64,000 bases of DNA from [Phialemoniopsis] sp. UDSM-2020 (Eukaryota > Ascomycota > Sordariomycetes > Thyridiales > Thyridiaceae). The notes under the pieces are model-generated. The model saw only the letters and a list, made by a program, of their open reading frames with translations, made no database searches and had not been told where the DNA came from. The translations under genes and the position numbers were made by a program. This document shows positions 21,181 to 31,556 of this stretch, piece by piece. The DNA is taken from assembly GCA_018873225.1 (NCBI GenBank), contig JAEILZ010000006.1:3162001-3226000 (forward strand), written 5' to 3'. The first letter of the stretch is position 1; the number at the start of each line of letters is the position of its first letter.

Positions 21181-22043
21181 CGTAGGAATAACTCGGAGAC
21201 TTGGCAAATTAGCTGCTTGATCGATAGGATATAGATTGTATAATCGTTGCAATGCAAGACGGACCAAGGTGACGTTTATTTACAGGCAGTACACAGGCAG
21301 TAATAGTATCAGTCTTTCCTGCACAAGTCTCAAAAGGGAAGTATTCCAAGCTAAAGCGTATACCAACATTACGACCCAGGCCCTCGCCCCCGAGACCAAA
21401 TGAACAAGTGGTCCATCTACCAGAAAAACCGCTCTTGGACGATATTCCCCCCCAAGACATCGCCGACGCTATCCTGTGCGTCTGTGCTATGGACGTCGGT
21501 TGTCGGATAACCGTAGCGCTCGCTTCAGTCGCTAATCCCTATCGCTCGATTAGGCAAGTCAACTTAGCCGACTCGACGACCAGAACACTAGCTCGTGCAT
21601 TAGAGGCCCCAATCTTCATTGCCAAGGCTAGATAGGCACGACACATCTCCGGGCAAGCTTGTTCAGACCTGATTTTGCATCCCATCTCGAGCAAAATGCA
21701 GGCATGGTACCACCAAACATCGTCGGAGATCAGCCCATCACACCCTGCCCTGCTCCTCCGCATCTCACAGATAACACTAAATCGCGGGGAAGACAAGGGC
21801 TAAATGTGGGGGTTGGCCCTCGGGTGATAAGGCATGACCTGGTGTCCCTTCACGCCAAGAAGCCCGTTTTGGAAGATAAGGGGGTTGGTTTCGTATGGTC
21901 CTGGCTTGAGAAGTTGTATTTCTAGCCCGTGCCCCGTCTTTGATCTGGGCGGTCTTGCTTGATGAGTACCAGCGACTGACTTCCCTAATAACCTGATTCT
22001 CTAATCCATCAAGCCAAATATCGTCAGAGATCAACGACTCAAT
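21181..22043. other. Intergenic, about 860 bp, with gene-like minus-strand ORF
   Basis: Divergent region between the C45 gene and the MFS gene. A minus-strand frame (21539-21763, 74 codons from ATG) has protein-like composition (LISDDVWWYHACILLEMGC..., YLALAMKIG). A 22-bp near-copy (CCAAAyATCGTCrGAGATCArC) occurs at about 21715 and 22014. It could be a remnant; no function is assigned. Confidence 0.35.
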
Positions 22044-23784
22044 ATGGGGAATCAAGCAGCAGACGAGGCTGCTCGCGAGAGAAACAGCATTGATGTTGGC
22101 GTTGTTGTCGATGAGCAGCAGGTGGAGAAGACCTATCACCACAAGCTGGATGCCGATGATGCTCTGGCATTTGTTCAGGCGCATGGTATCACTGGTATCA
22201 CTCCGGAGGACGACAAGCGTATCCTGCGCAAGATTGACTGCTTTTTGATGCCTCTGGTAAGCTTTATACCACGACAACAGATACACGCTGCACTCACTGA
22301 CGCTCCTCTCCTACAGATGCTTATCACGAACACGTTGAACTTCATGGACAAGAACGCACTCTCCAACTCTGTAAACTTTGGTCTGGAGGAAGACATGGTA
22401 TGTCGCCTGCTCACCACTTCGTTTATAGCGATTAACATCTACGCAAAGCACCTTCAACCAGGCCAGTACAGCTGGGCGAGTGGTTCCGTCTTCTACCTCG
22501 GTCAGTCACCCTCCTGGTAACCCTGAGTTGGGAACAAGCATTGACCTGTCTACAGCTTATCTGGTCTCCCAACCCGTGGTCTCTCGTTGTCTGACTTTCT
22601 TCCCCGTTGGACCCTTCATCTCGACCTGTGTTGTTCTCTGGGGTGGGACTCTTATGACTATTGCTGCTTGCCGTTCGTTCCCTGCTTTGATGACCGTCCG
22701 AGCCATTCTTGGTGTCTTTGAGTCAGTAATCAACCCTACATTCATGCTTATCACTTCGCAATGGTACAAGCGCTCGGAGCAGCCCGAACGTGTGGGTTGG
22801 TGGTTTCTTGGCAACGCCCTGGGCCAGGTTCTCGGCGGTATTATCGGATACGGTGTCGGCCACATCCATTCAAGTCTCGATCTCGGCAACTGGGTCTGGT
22901 ATTTCATCCTCTTCGGTGCCATCACCGTTTGCTACGGCATAGCCCTATTCTTCGTCATCCCAAGCAGCCCCATGACTGCCCGCTGGCTATCCGAACGCGA
23001 CCGTGCTCTGGCCCTCGAGAGAGTACGCGAGAACCGCACCGGCATCATGAATCATCACTGGAAGTGGTACCAGTTCCGCGAGTGCCTCATGGACCCACAG
23101 GTCTGGATGCTCGTCATCATGCAATTCCTCACAAATGTCCCCAGCGGCGGCGTGGCTAGCTTCGGCAATATCGTCATTAAGGGATTCGGCTTCAGTGCCC
23201 TCAACACAACGCTACTGCAGATGCCACTCGGTGTCATCCAGGCTGCAAGCATTCTCTTCTGCGGAGCCTTAGCCACTCGCTTCCCCAATTCGCGATGGCT
23301 CATCATGGGTCTATCACAGATACCTTCACTGATCGGCTCCGTGCTGCTCTACGTCCTCCCGTCGTCGAATCGTGGTGGCCGACTTGTCTCCTACTATATC
23401 ATACAGAGTCACACCGTGAATACGATCATGTCCTGGGCCATGGCAACCGCCAACATTGCCGGGGCAACTAAGAAAGCCACAGCATCTGCCATGCTCTTCA
23501 TTGCTTTCTGTACCGGCCAGGTGACCGCTCCGCAACTTTTCAAGCCCGCAGAGGCCCCACGATATGCAACAGCTTTCAAGGCCGCCTTCTCGTGCTTCGC
23601 ATTGCTGGTCATCCTACCAGGCTTCATGTACGCATACCTGAAATGGGAGAACAAGAAGCGAGACCGTGCACATGGGGTTGTGGACCCCAATGCGGCTCCC
23701 GAACAAGACTCCAACGTTCAGCCGGAGGAGTTCTTTGATCTCACGGACCGGGAGCAACAGGCAAAGTTCCGCTATGTATGGTAA
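22044..23784 (+). CDS. MFS transporter, Dal5/allantoate-permease-like
   Basis: Four exons: 22044-22256, 22317-22397, 22449-22500 and 22556-23784, 524 residues. Splicing reconstructs the first helices: KIDCFLMPL, MLITNTLNFMDKNALSNS, then HLQPGQYSWASGSVFYL and AYLVSQPV. These correspond to TM1-TM2 of the family. The last exon carries the remaining helices and the usual RFLxG-like loop (FPALMTVRAILGVFESVINP). The long cytosolic N-terminus and the tail ending REQQAKFRYVW are typical of the Dal5 group. It probably imports an organic anion, ureide, amide or small peptide at the plasma membrane. It sits head-to-head with the C45 amidase-like gene and tail-to-tail with the amidohydrolase gene, so it may carry their substrate or product. 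It differs clearly from the MFS protein at 8730-10297 and is not a recent duplicate. Confidence 0.92.
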
Positions 23785-24124
23785 ACGTATGGTGCTTGGA
23801 CAATGTCTTTGTGTGATGTCGTCCCCAAATTTTCCTTCAGGAAAGACCCTTGTAGCATTGAGCAGTCTGGTAGCAGCAGCGAGAAAGAGAAGGGGTGTTG
23901 CTTTAGTATCATTTCGAATAGTACCGTGCTCCTAGTTCTAGCAAAGCAATGATCAGTATTGTTGTTCCAATGGTACCAGTCATATGTTAGGCTATGAATC
24001 ATGCTGCTTTAAGATCACGGAATACTTTAGCGCTGTGTCTCATTTACAGATACATATGAGTTGAAGTTTGTTGAAGCTTGGTATTTGTTTCCAACTAGAA
24101 AGTTAAGAATCTAGGACTCTCACA
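23785..24124. other. Convergent 3' region, about 340 bp
   Basis: 3' ends of the MFS and amidohydrolase genes meet here. AT-rich, with no coding potential. Confidence 0.5.
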
Positions 24125-27120
24125 TCACTCAACATCAGGCCAACACCTCTGAATCTCTCCCTGCTCCACAATGAGCGCGATGCTGGCACCATATTCGAGT
24201 GGATCACCTTCATACACGACAAATTCGGCTTCGTCTCGGATGAGCAGGCCAAACATCTCCCTCATGTTCTTGGTCACCATCTCGACAGCCGCCTTCCTCG
24301 CCTCCTCCCGCCCAATGGTCACCTGCCGACCATGCATAAGCCAGCTGGCCTCCCACAGCGCATTGGGCACCCAGCGGTCTCGGTGGTCCCAGCTACCGAG
24401 ACCTAGGGTTACGCCGGCGCGCATCAGGATGTCTGGGCCAGCCACGTCGTTGATGGGCGGGCCAGGCAGGCAGTTACGCACTTCCCATGTGAGCTGGCTG
24501 CAGCGGAAGGGGCCCAGAACCACCGGAACGTCGGCGGCAGCGAGCTCGTGCGCGAGGAGATGGGCCTCACCACCGCCCAGGATAATGGGCTTGATGGCTG
24601 GGATTTCGTGCTTGAGAGCTATTGTCTTGGCGATGATGTCCTTGTTGTCTGTGCGAATGACGATGGGCAGAGTGCCGTTCGCCGCGAGGGCGTAGGCCTC
24701 ATGCGGCGGGCTGCTGGATGTCAAGAGCGTACGTAGTTGATTGATCTGGGACGAGATTGATGGGAGTGAGGAAGCTAGAAGGATAAGTCAGTTGACTGTG
24801 CTAATGTGTTGTGGGGTTAAGGTTGAAAAGACATCTTACTTTTGCCTTCATCTCCAACACCAAACTGAAGCGCCACAGCTCGCTTAATGATTGCTCCTGA
24901 GTCCAGCGCTATTGATGCATGTTAGCTGAGCTGAAATAGTATCTTGTCTGTCCCTGGTCTTACCATGTGCTGCGCCTGGACGGAAAGCGGTACTAACCCC
25001 GTGCAGGAAACCCTTACTTGAGGGTGCCGTGATGACCCCAGTGATTCCCCGCCTATGATCGAACTCAACATGATGGTCACCAAACTGAAGGCCATCTGCT
25101 GCTGTCACCACGTGTGCGAGGTCTTGTCCGGTGAGGAATCCGTCCTGAGTGGATGGCTCTCCGACCAGTTCACTAAGACCGTGAGATCGGGTAGCCATGA
25201 CGATACCCTGAAATGGAAGGAGTTAGTATCAAGCGGAGGAAAAGAGGTAGACGAAACTCACTGGTAGAATGTAGCCCTCCTTGAGATGCATTATAGGCGT
25301 GCCACTCTGAACGGCCAACGCCGCTGCATCTTCACACACAGTACTACCCATACACTGAATGACACCATTTTCAATCACAACAGTAGTCGAACCATCGCTA
25401 GGTGCGTCAAGACCGTTTAGAAAGCTCCCCTTGACACCTTTCAGAACCAGGTTCTTTTGGCCCTTGGAGCACGTCTTTTCTTCATTTACCGTCTGGACAC
25501 GGCTCGGGGGCGCAGGACTGCGGAGCTGTACTTGATCGAGACTGTCCTTCCACAGGGCATCTGAAGCTCTCACAATGGTCTTGCCGTCGATGAGGACCTC
25601 GAGGGGAGTTGCGCCGAGGCGCAAAGGGTGCGAGTCCCACACAACTAGGTCGGCGTCATAGCCAGGACGAACCCATCCGATTCTAGGAAAATAAAGTGAG
25701 TAAAATTGCGACACACACTGGGATGACAGAGGTCCGCATACCTATTGTCAAGACCAAGTGCTGCTGCCGGGACTGACAAGAGAGAGGCCGTCGCAAGCTT
25801 CTCCTCCAACTCAAAATTATGGGCCACCTGAGCCTCGTAGGCAAGGAATTGACCATGCTTGGCTGGGTGATCTGATGTCAAGGCAATGGGAATGCCGGCA
25901 GCCGCCGCTTTCTTCAGCATGTACCAGCTATAGAGGTAGTTCTCGTCCTTGAACCCACCCTCGTCCGAGAACGTCGCGAGGATGGAGCCGCGCTTCTTGA
26001 TCTCGTCGAGAAACTCGTGTGCCTGAGTGATGTGATGGAGAGCCGTGATGTTGAAGCCGAACTCATCGGCGTGGTCGTACTCAGCAAACACATCTTGGGC
26101 CTGGTAGCAATGTAAATGCACTCGGACGTCGCCCCTGAGCACATCTACCAGTGTCTGCCACTGGATCGACTCCGGGTACGGAGTTTTGAGCGAGGCCGCT
26201 GACTTGGAAGATGCCTGATCGCACCAAGCATCCTGGCTCTGGCGCAAGTTGCGTGCCTCCTCAAAGGCAAAACGGACGTATCCGGATTCGCCTTGGCGGC
26301 TCACAGGGCTGGTGAGCGTGCCCTGGGATTGGCTCTTGATGTTTTCGCCACACGCCATCTTCAAGTGGCGTTGCTTCTTTGGGCTGCGACCTTCACTCGT
26401 GGAGTCCATCTCCTGCTCCCAGACGGAGAAGGTCTGACGGTGCTTGATGACCATCCCCTCGCCAGAAATAAGGTTCTTGGCACCCGTCAGGACAAGGGAA
26501 GTCGTGGTGCCGCCACTGGCGAGGATCCTGATGGCCTCGTCAGTGGGTTTGAATCCATCGATGGCGCGGGCCCATGGCGTCACTGGGAACGTGGTCTCAG
26601 TGACATCTTCACTGGCCCAGATCTGCGGCTCCTTGCGCACGCCGACATGGGAGTGCATGTCCACAAGACCGGGCGTCATGTATCGCCCAGCTAGGTCGAT
26701 GACTTCTGCTCCTTCAAGGGATCGCGCCTGTTGTGCACTCCCGACATAAGTGATGATGCCGTTTTGGACCTCTACGTCGATTTCGTGCTCAATGCTGCCG
26801 TCTCCGTTGATAAGGGTAGCATTCTGGAAGATCTTGACCAGGCCATTCGCATCCCGCTGGTTAAGTCTACGAGTCGCAAGGGAGTAGTCGACGAACGGGT
26901 GCTGCTGATTGGCAGCGCAGAGAGCCCGCCCGTGAGCAAGCTGCACCTCGTTGATGAAGCCATCCGTTGACTTGGCGGGACTGGATCCTGGCCAGTGGAA
27001 TGAAACAAATGCACCCAAGACGATGGCTGCGACGATGGCCTTCCACGAGAAAGACCTATCCGTCTCTGGTAAGCCACGCCGGTCACTTTGAAACGGCAGT
27101 GCAATCCCTCCTTTCTCCAT
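24125..27120 (-). CDS. Membrane-anchored amidohydrolase-superfamily enzyme
   Basis: Five exons on the minus strand (25742-27120, 25262-25682, 24964-25207, 24840-24908, 24125-24774) give 920 residues in one frame. A basic N-terminus and one helix (about residues 25-44, WKAIVAAIVLGAFVSFHWPG) suggest a type II anchored or secreted enzyme. The beta-sandwich strand NATLINGDGSIEHEIDVEVQNGIITYVG is followed by TPGLVDMHSHVGV, the metal-binding His-x-His (H156, H158). Further metal and active-site regions are HLHCYQ, ITALHHITQAHEF and LTSDHPAK. RIGWVRPGYDADLVVWDSHPLRLG is the usual return strand. A long C-terminal part then begins, with a second LKEGYILPGIV-like segment, and reads like a partial repeat of the same fold. 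The family hydrolyses C-N or C-O bonds, and fungal members of this size are often labelled imidazolonepropionase-like or CE9-like. The substrate is unknown. Confidence 0.88.
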
Positions 27121-27466
27121 ATGGTCTTCTTAATCAATCAAACGTGCGTACTGTTGTCTGGGTGGAGGTCGGAATTCAAATCGTCCCTGGCTTGGCAAAG
27201 AGCGTCACAATGAAATGCTCAGTTAACACAGTTGTATTTCATACTCTCTATGAGAAGGAAGTATATCCAAGCCCCGTTAGCCGTAACAACACCGTACTCC
27301 ATAAACAAAAACCTGCATTAGACGCGATAGGCCAGCGTCAGGATCGCCATGCTGTCGGCCAAAATGCGACTTGCCTAAAGAGGAAGGAATTATTAGCCGA
27401 GCCGATATCGATGCATGCTTTCCCTCTCCGGCAACAACACTTACGACAAGTACTAAGTAATCCAAA
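27121..27466. other. Intergenic, about 350 bp
   Basis: 5' flank of the amidohydrolase gene and 3' flank of the small gene at 27467. No gene was seen. Confidence 0.5.
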
Positions 27467-27742
27467 TTACTCCTTCTTCTCCGGAGCTCCCTTCTTGGGC
27501 TTGTTCTTGGAGTCTGGGTCATTTTCATAGCCGCCGCCCTGCTTCTCATATTCCTTGGCGAGCTTGCTGGCCTGGAGCTGGCGTTAGTGCCACTGGCCTA
27601 CAGCGACAAGCACATTACAACTCACCTTCCAGGCGGACCACTGGCCCTCACCACCACCGCTCTTGTTAGGCTCCTGCTTGATGTCCTCCTTGATCTGCTC
27701 CCGCAGCTCGGGATCAGTAGGCTTTCCCTTGGAGCTAGGCAT
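27467..27742 (-). CDS. Conserved small hydrophilic protein (73 aa), unknown function
   Basis: Two exons, 27626-27742 then 27467-27571, give 73 residues. The composition is highly charged. The sequence begins MPSSKGKPTDPELREQIKED, contains GGGEGQWSAWKASKLAKEYE and ends in a Lys/Pro-rich tail. The intron acceptor at CTCCAG is preferred; the CAG six bases earlier would add Leu-Gln. The Trp-Ser-Ala-Trp-Lys core and short length match a small protein family I have seen across many ascomycetes. I cannot attach a function. There is no signal peptide or membrane helix. A palindromic TATATATA lies about 140 bp upstream, suggesting strong expression. Confidence 0.82.
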
Positions 27743-28727
27743 TGTTCCGTGTTGCAGCTTGGTCTGTGATTGGTAATGAATAAAGTAGGAATGTGTTTTC
27801 TTCTTCGAAAGGATGGACTTGAGATCAGTAATGGCGGAATGAGATCTTGTTCTAGCGGAGAAATTATAGAATTAAAGGTATATATACCCAGTTGAGAAGA
27901 TGGCGATACGCCCATGCAGCGCTGGGGATCGCATGGAATATGCGCTAGTACGGTCTATGACGCCGAGAACCCAGGGAAAGTTCCCGTGCATTTACTCTAG
28001 ACTCTCGAGTCATTTCCACACCGATGTCATTATTCGGAGCAGCAAAGTATGGACATACCAACAATCAAAAAATCAACTTTGCTGGACTATTGACTATTCC
28101 AAGTATAGATTGACGCAGTGGTGATTACTGTCAAGCCTTGTTCGCGATCCCCAACACCGTAGATACATCGAAAGTTCGTGCGAAGATCTTGATACACAAA
28201 GCTGTACGAGTCGCTTTAAAGGCTCAATCAATACACCGCAAGTCGAGAGCCAATTCTTGACCATTCAAATTGTCCTGGATATTCCTTGTCCGCAAAGGTG
28301 GGCGAGGGCGCTAACTTGAGGAACTTGGAAGAATTCTAGGCTTCGAGGCCATACCGTTCAGATGTCTTCCATGAGCTGCCCACAACATCGACATTCTCAG
28401 ATCTAGCTGTTATGAATATGAAGAGAACATTGTGTTGTAGGAGTTGCCTACTTTGCCAATCTTCGATACTATTGCAATTCTGGGTTTCCACCTCATGTTG
28501 TTTCATGAGTTTCTTCAATGTCAAGATCATTGCTCCCTGGTCAAGAAACTTATCCAGCCACGAGCACCAACTCGGGTTAAGGGAAATATATTGTTCAGAT
28601 AATGTTGAAGAGTGGTTATGTTCTATTTTCCACGTCCAAACAGAGTCTCAAAGCCATCAACTCATCATGAAGTTGAGCTACCCGCAACCCAATACCAATG
28701 ACCCCACCACGCGATAGCCTAGACGAC
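27743..28727. other. Intergenic, about 985 bp
   Basis: Contains the promoter of the 73-aa gene and the 3' flank of the small secreted protein gene. AT-rich; I see no gene or repeat in it. Confidence 0.5.
27879..27886 (-). promoter_or_regulatory. Probable TATA box of the 73-aa protein gene
   Basis: A palindromic GGTATATATACC element about 140 bp upstream of the ATG at 27742. Confidence 0.5.
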
Positions 28728-29256
28728 TCACTGATCCACGGGGATCACAAAGTTGGGCTCTCCACGGTAAGCCTGGGAGATGGTCGATCCCTGGTTCTCG
28801 AACGGGAAGTCGCTCGCGGGCCACTCATGGAACCCTGCGACGGGGTGGCCCAGGGACGGGTCGTCATACTTCACAACAATCAGGTAGCGACCCTCCGTGC
28901 CCGGCTGAGACGGCTCCTGGCGGAACTGCCACTGGAAGGCCGCATCATCGCAGGGACGGAAGGGCACGTCCGGAAGGTGGCCGACAGAGGTGTTGTCCGA
29001 GTAGCTGCAGTGAGTGGAGGCACCGCCGGGAGCGGCAGCAATGTCGAAGTTGAAGCTATTAATGTTATGACATGTGAGCCTTGTGACTAGAAGTATTGCT
29101 GGTATATGACGTGACTTACAAAGCGGCAGTTCCGTGCGGGAGGGTGTTGGCACTGAAGGAGGTCACGTCGAACTCGGTAGTCGCCCGGGACTGCAGAGGC
29201 TTGGCGGATACAAGACCGGCAAGAAGCGCGGTAGTGATTGCGGAAAAGGACTTCAT
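28728..29256 (-). CDS. Small secreted protein, candidate effector (154 aa)
   Basis: Two exons, 29120-29256 then 28728-29055, give 154 residues. A clear signal peptide (MKSFSAITTALLAGLVSA) is followed by KPLQSR, a possible processing site after Arg. The mature part is about 130 residues, rich in Phe, Pro and Asp, with only two Cys (STHCSYSD and FRPCDDAA) that could form one disulfide. It reads like a beta-rich domain: FNFDIAAAPG, AFQWQF and GRYLIVVKY strands. No known domain is recognised with confidence. A TATAAAG element about 120 bp upstream suggests a strong, regulated promoter. The size and secretion fit an apoplastic or cell-wall associated protein. Calling it an effector is inference. 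Confidence 0.82.
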
Positions 29257-29938
29257 AGTGAAGGGACTTTTGAAAGATATGATTGTATACGGTGTGTTCG
29301 TCTAAGAGGCGTAGGGGTTTGATGGCCGATCTTCAGAGTCATTCAACCTCGGGACGAGACTGCGTTGGGAACAGACTTTATACTTTTCCAAGGTTGAGGC
29401 GCACCTGACCGAGTAACGTACCACTTTCCTCACCTAAACCACCCAATTTGCTGGAAATAAGCAAGTGCGCCCCTGAAGACCCAGCGCAATGGATAGGCTA
29501 CGAGCTTTCTGTTGACGTGATACAGCTCGGAAAGGTGAGCCGCCAATCAGAAGGCGCAGAGGCCTCTCTGGCACCCCATTCACTGACGAGGCTCACATCA
29601 GCCGTGATTTCGCCGTGGCCGTGCAACAATGGTCACGTTTGCCCCTTTCAGGAAATCAAGCTGCTCTCGGAAAGTTTTCAGAACCCGACTTGTTGCCCAT
29701 TTCCGACATATTCCTAAGACTTCGAGGATGACTCTTCCTAGGGGTGGTGAGCTGACAGAGAGAGCACATCAGTGGCGACATCCTTGAGGCAAATGCCGTA
29801 TGCCAATGATGATGGATGGGTACCAGTAAATCAATTCAGAGGATACGGAAGATGCTCGAAGAAAGTCGCCAGGTCAGAATTGTGTCATGTTGAGGTGCCA
29901 CCCATCCCGAAACCATTGAACATCTTGATAGCCACGTT
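29257..29938. other. Intergenic, about 680 bp
   Basis: Promoter of the small secreted protein gene (TATAAAG on the minus strand at 29376-29382) and the 3' flank of the reductase gene. No gene was seen. Confidence 0.5.
29376..29382 (-). promoter_or_regulatory. Probable TATA box of the small secreted protein gene
   Basis: TATAAAG on the minus strand, 120 bp before the ATG at 29256. Confidence 0.5.
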
Positions 29939-31067
29939 TCAAGCTGAGTTTTGGATCACACCATCCACCGTGTCTTTGACGGCTTCCTCTAATGACCTGA
30001 ATCCGTTCCGAGAACCCCATGTTTTCAATAGCCTAATTGGTTGATCCTTGTCCGCCGTCAAAGTTGGCCTTGGAGAATCTTCGACCTCAGTCACGACCTT
30101 CGAGTCGGGGTAGAGCTTGTGAATCACAGTAGCTACATCCTTCCAATTGAACGGCTCATTCCAGGCCTGAAGTCTGGCTCCGTTCACGTCAGGATCTAGC
30201 AAAGCTGCTGCATGAAGCAGGGCAACATCGTCAACGTGAATGAATGTCGCTGCAGAGCAAGTTAGCTTGCCTAGTCACCGCACTCGTAATCCAGCATCGA
30301 ATGATTATTGGCAACTCACAGCTAGGCAACATCTTCGTCGGCGCCTCCATGCCCAGGTACATCTTCTTGACCCACCCCGTCGTCGATCCAGGCTGGTTCT
30401 TGTGCAGCACCCTCCCAAAGTTCGTAAACGGGCTGACGACATTCACCGCAAACTGCGGCTTCTCCCTGTCCACAAACTCCCACACCGCCTTCTCCGCCGC
30501 CACCTTGCTGGCCATGTACACGATGGGCCCCTTGGCCGGCGCCGCCTTCGGCATCGTGTTCGCCAGATGCGTCGCCGTCTCGTTCCACGTGTCCCTGCCG
30601 ACATGCACCCCAGGCGCCGTAGCCATGGCCGCCGCGCTCGACGAGCTCGTAAAGACGAACCGTTTGACAGACGGCTCGGCCACGGCGGCGCGCAGGATGC
30701 CCGTCGCGGCGGCGACGGCCGGCGGCACGACGTTGGCCGGGTCCGGGTCGAAGCTCGTCACCGACGCGACGTGCACGATGCCCGCCACGCCCCGTATGGC
30801 CTGCGCGAAGGCGTCGGTCGCCGCGATGTCCGGGACGGCGGCGAGCTCGTAGTTGCCGGCCGCGGCGTAGTCGGCGAACAGCTCGCCCGCGAGCCAGGAC
30901 TCGCACTTGGCGAGGTCGCGCACGGTTCCGCGGACGCGGTAGCCGCGCTTCAGCAGCTCGAGGGTGATGTGCGAGGCGATGAAGCCGTTGGCGCCGGTGA
31001 TGAGGACCCAGGACCCGGGCGCGATGGCCGGGGTGGGATGGGGTGATGCCGCGGCCGCGTCTGACAT
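29939..31067 (-). CDS. NAD(P)-dependent reductase, extended SDR (DFR/GRE2-like)
   Basis: Two exons, 30320-31067 then 29939-30249, give 352 residues. The Rossmann motif is LITGANGFIASH, the type I GxxGxxA pattern of extended SDRs. The strand AGIVHVAS, then FVFTSSSSA (catalytic Ser/Thr) and YMASK (catalytic Tyr and Lys) follow. Exon 2 restores FIHVDDVALLHAAAL, the conserved strand after the substrate loop. The family includes dihydroflavonol reductases and yeast GRE2 methylglyoxal/ketone reductase; fungal members reduce varied aldehydes and ketones. ATG 31067 is used. The frame extends 22 codons further upstream but without a better start. Neighbours give no clear pathway. Confidence 0.9.
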
Positions 31068-31556
31068 TGTGCTGGAATGCTCTCCTTCGGCTGCCTTGAT
31101 TGTGTTTCGTATGCGTGCCTTTTGCTCACTCAAACGGTTATAGCGTCTAATGTTTAGCCTGACAAGTGTGCCGACTGTCGGGCAGGATCACAAACTGCCA
31201 AGCTGCGATGTCCGGTCGCCTTTTTAACGTTCCTCGGACCCGGTGGGTTTCCAAGATTCCGTATTGCCGATCAACAAGTGCGACAGCTGTGGGCCCTTTT
31301 CCGACGCCCGTCGCGTTGACCTTCGTTGATCTACAGTGCTATTTCCGGCGCTTCGCCGCCCCGCCGCCTGAAGCTGTGCCGCTGACGGCGTGAGTCACCC
31401 GCCGGTTGAACAGCGGCGTTAGACTTGGCCCAAAAAGGCGGCATTCTACGACACTGGCCCGCACACACATGCTTTGGTTGCACATATTGCTCCTGAAAGC
31501 TTTACCAAAACAGACGACATCACATTCAAGTAGTTGTCCTCGACTAGTCAAGCTTC
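31068..31556. other. Intergenic, about 490 bp
   Basis: 5' flank of the reductase gene and 3' flank of the caspase-like gene. Several GC-rich CCGCC/CGGCG runs occur at about 31340-31420. No gene was seen. Confidence 0.5.

Noticed and set aside
30240..31046. Long plus-strand frame of 268 codons opposite the reductase
   Set aside because: It is the Arg/His-rich shadow of a GC-rich gene on the minus strand.
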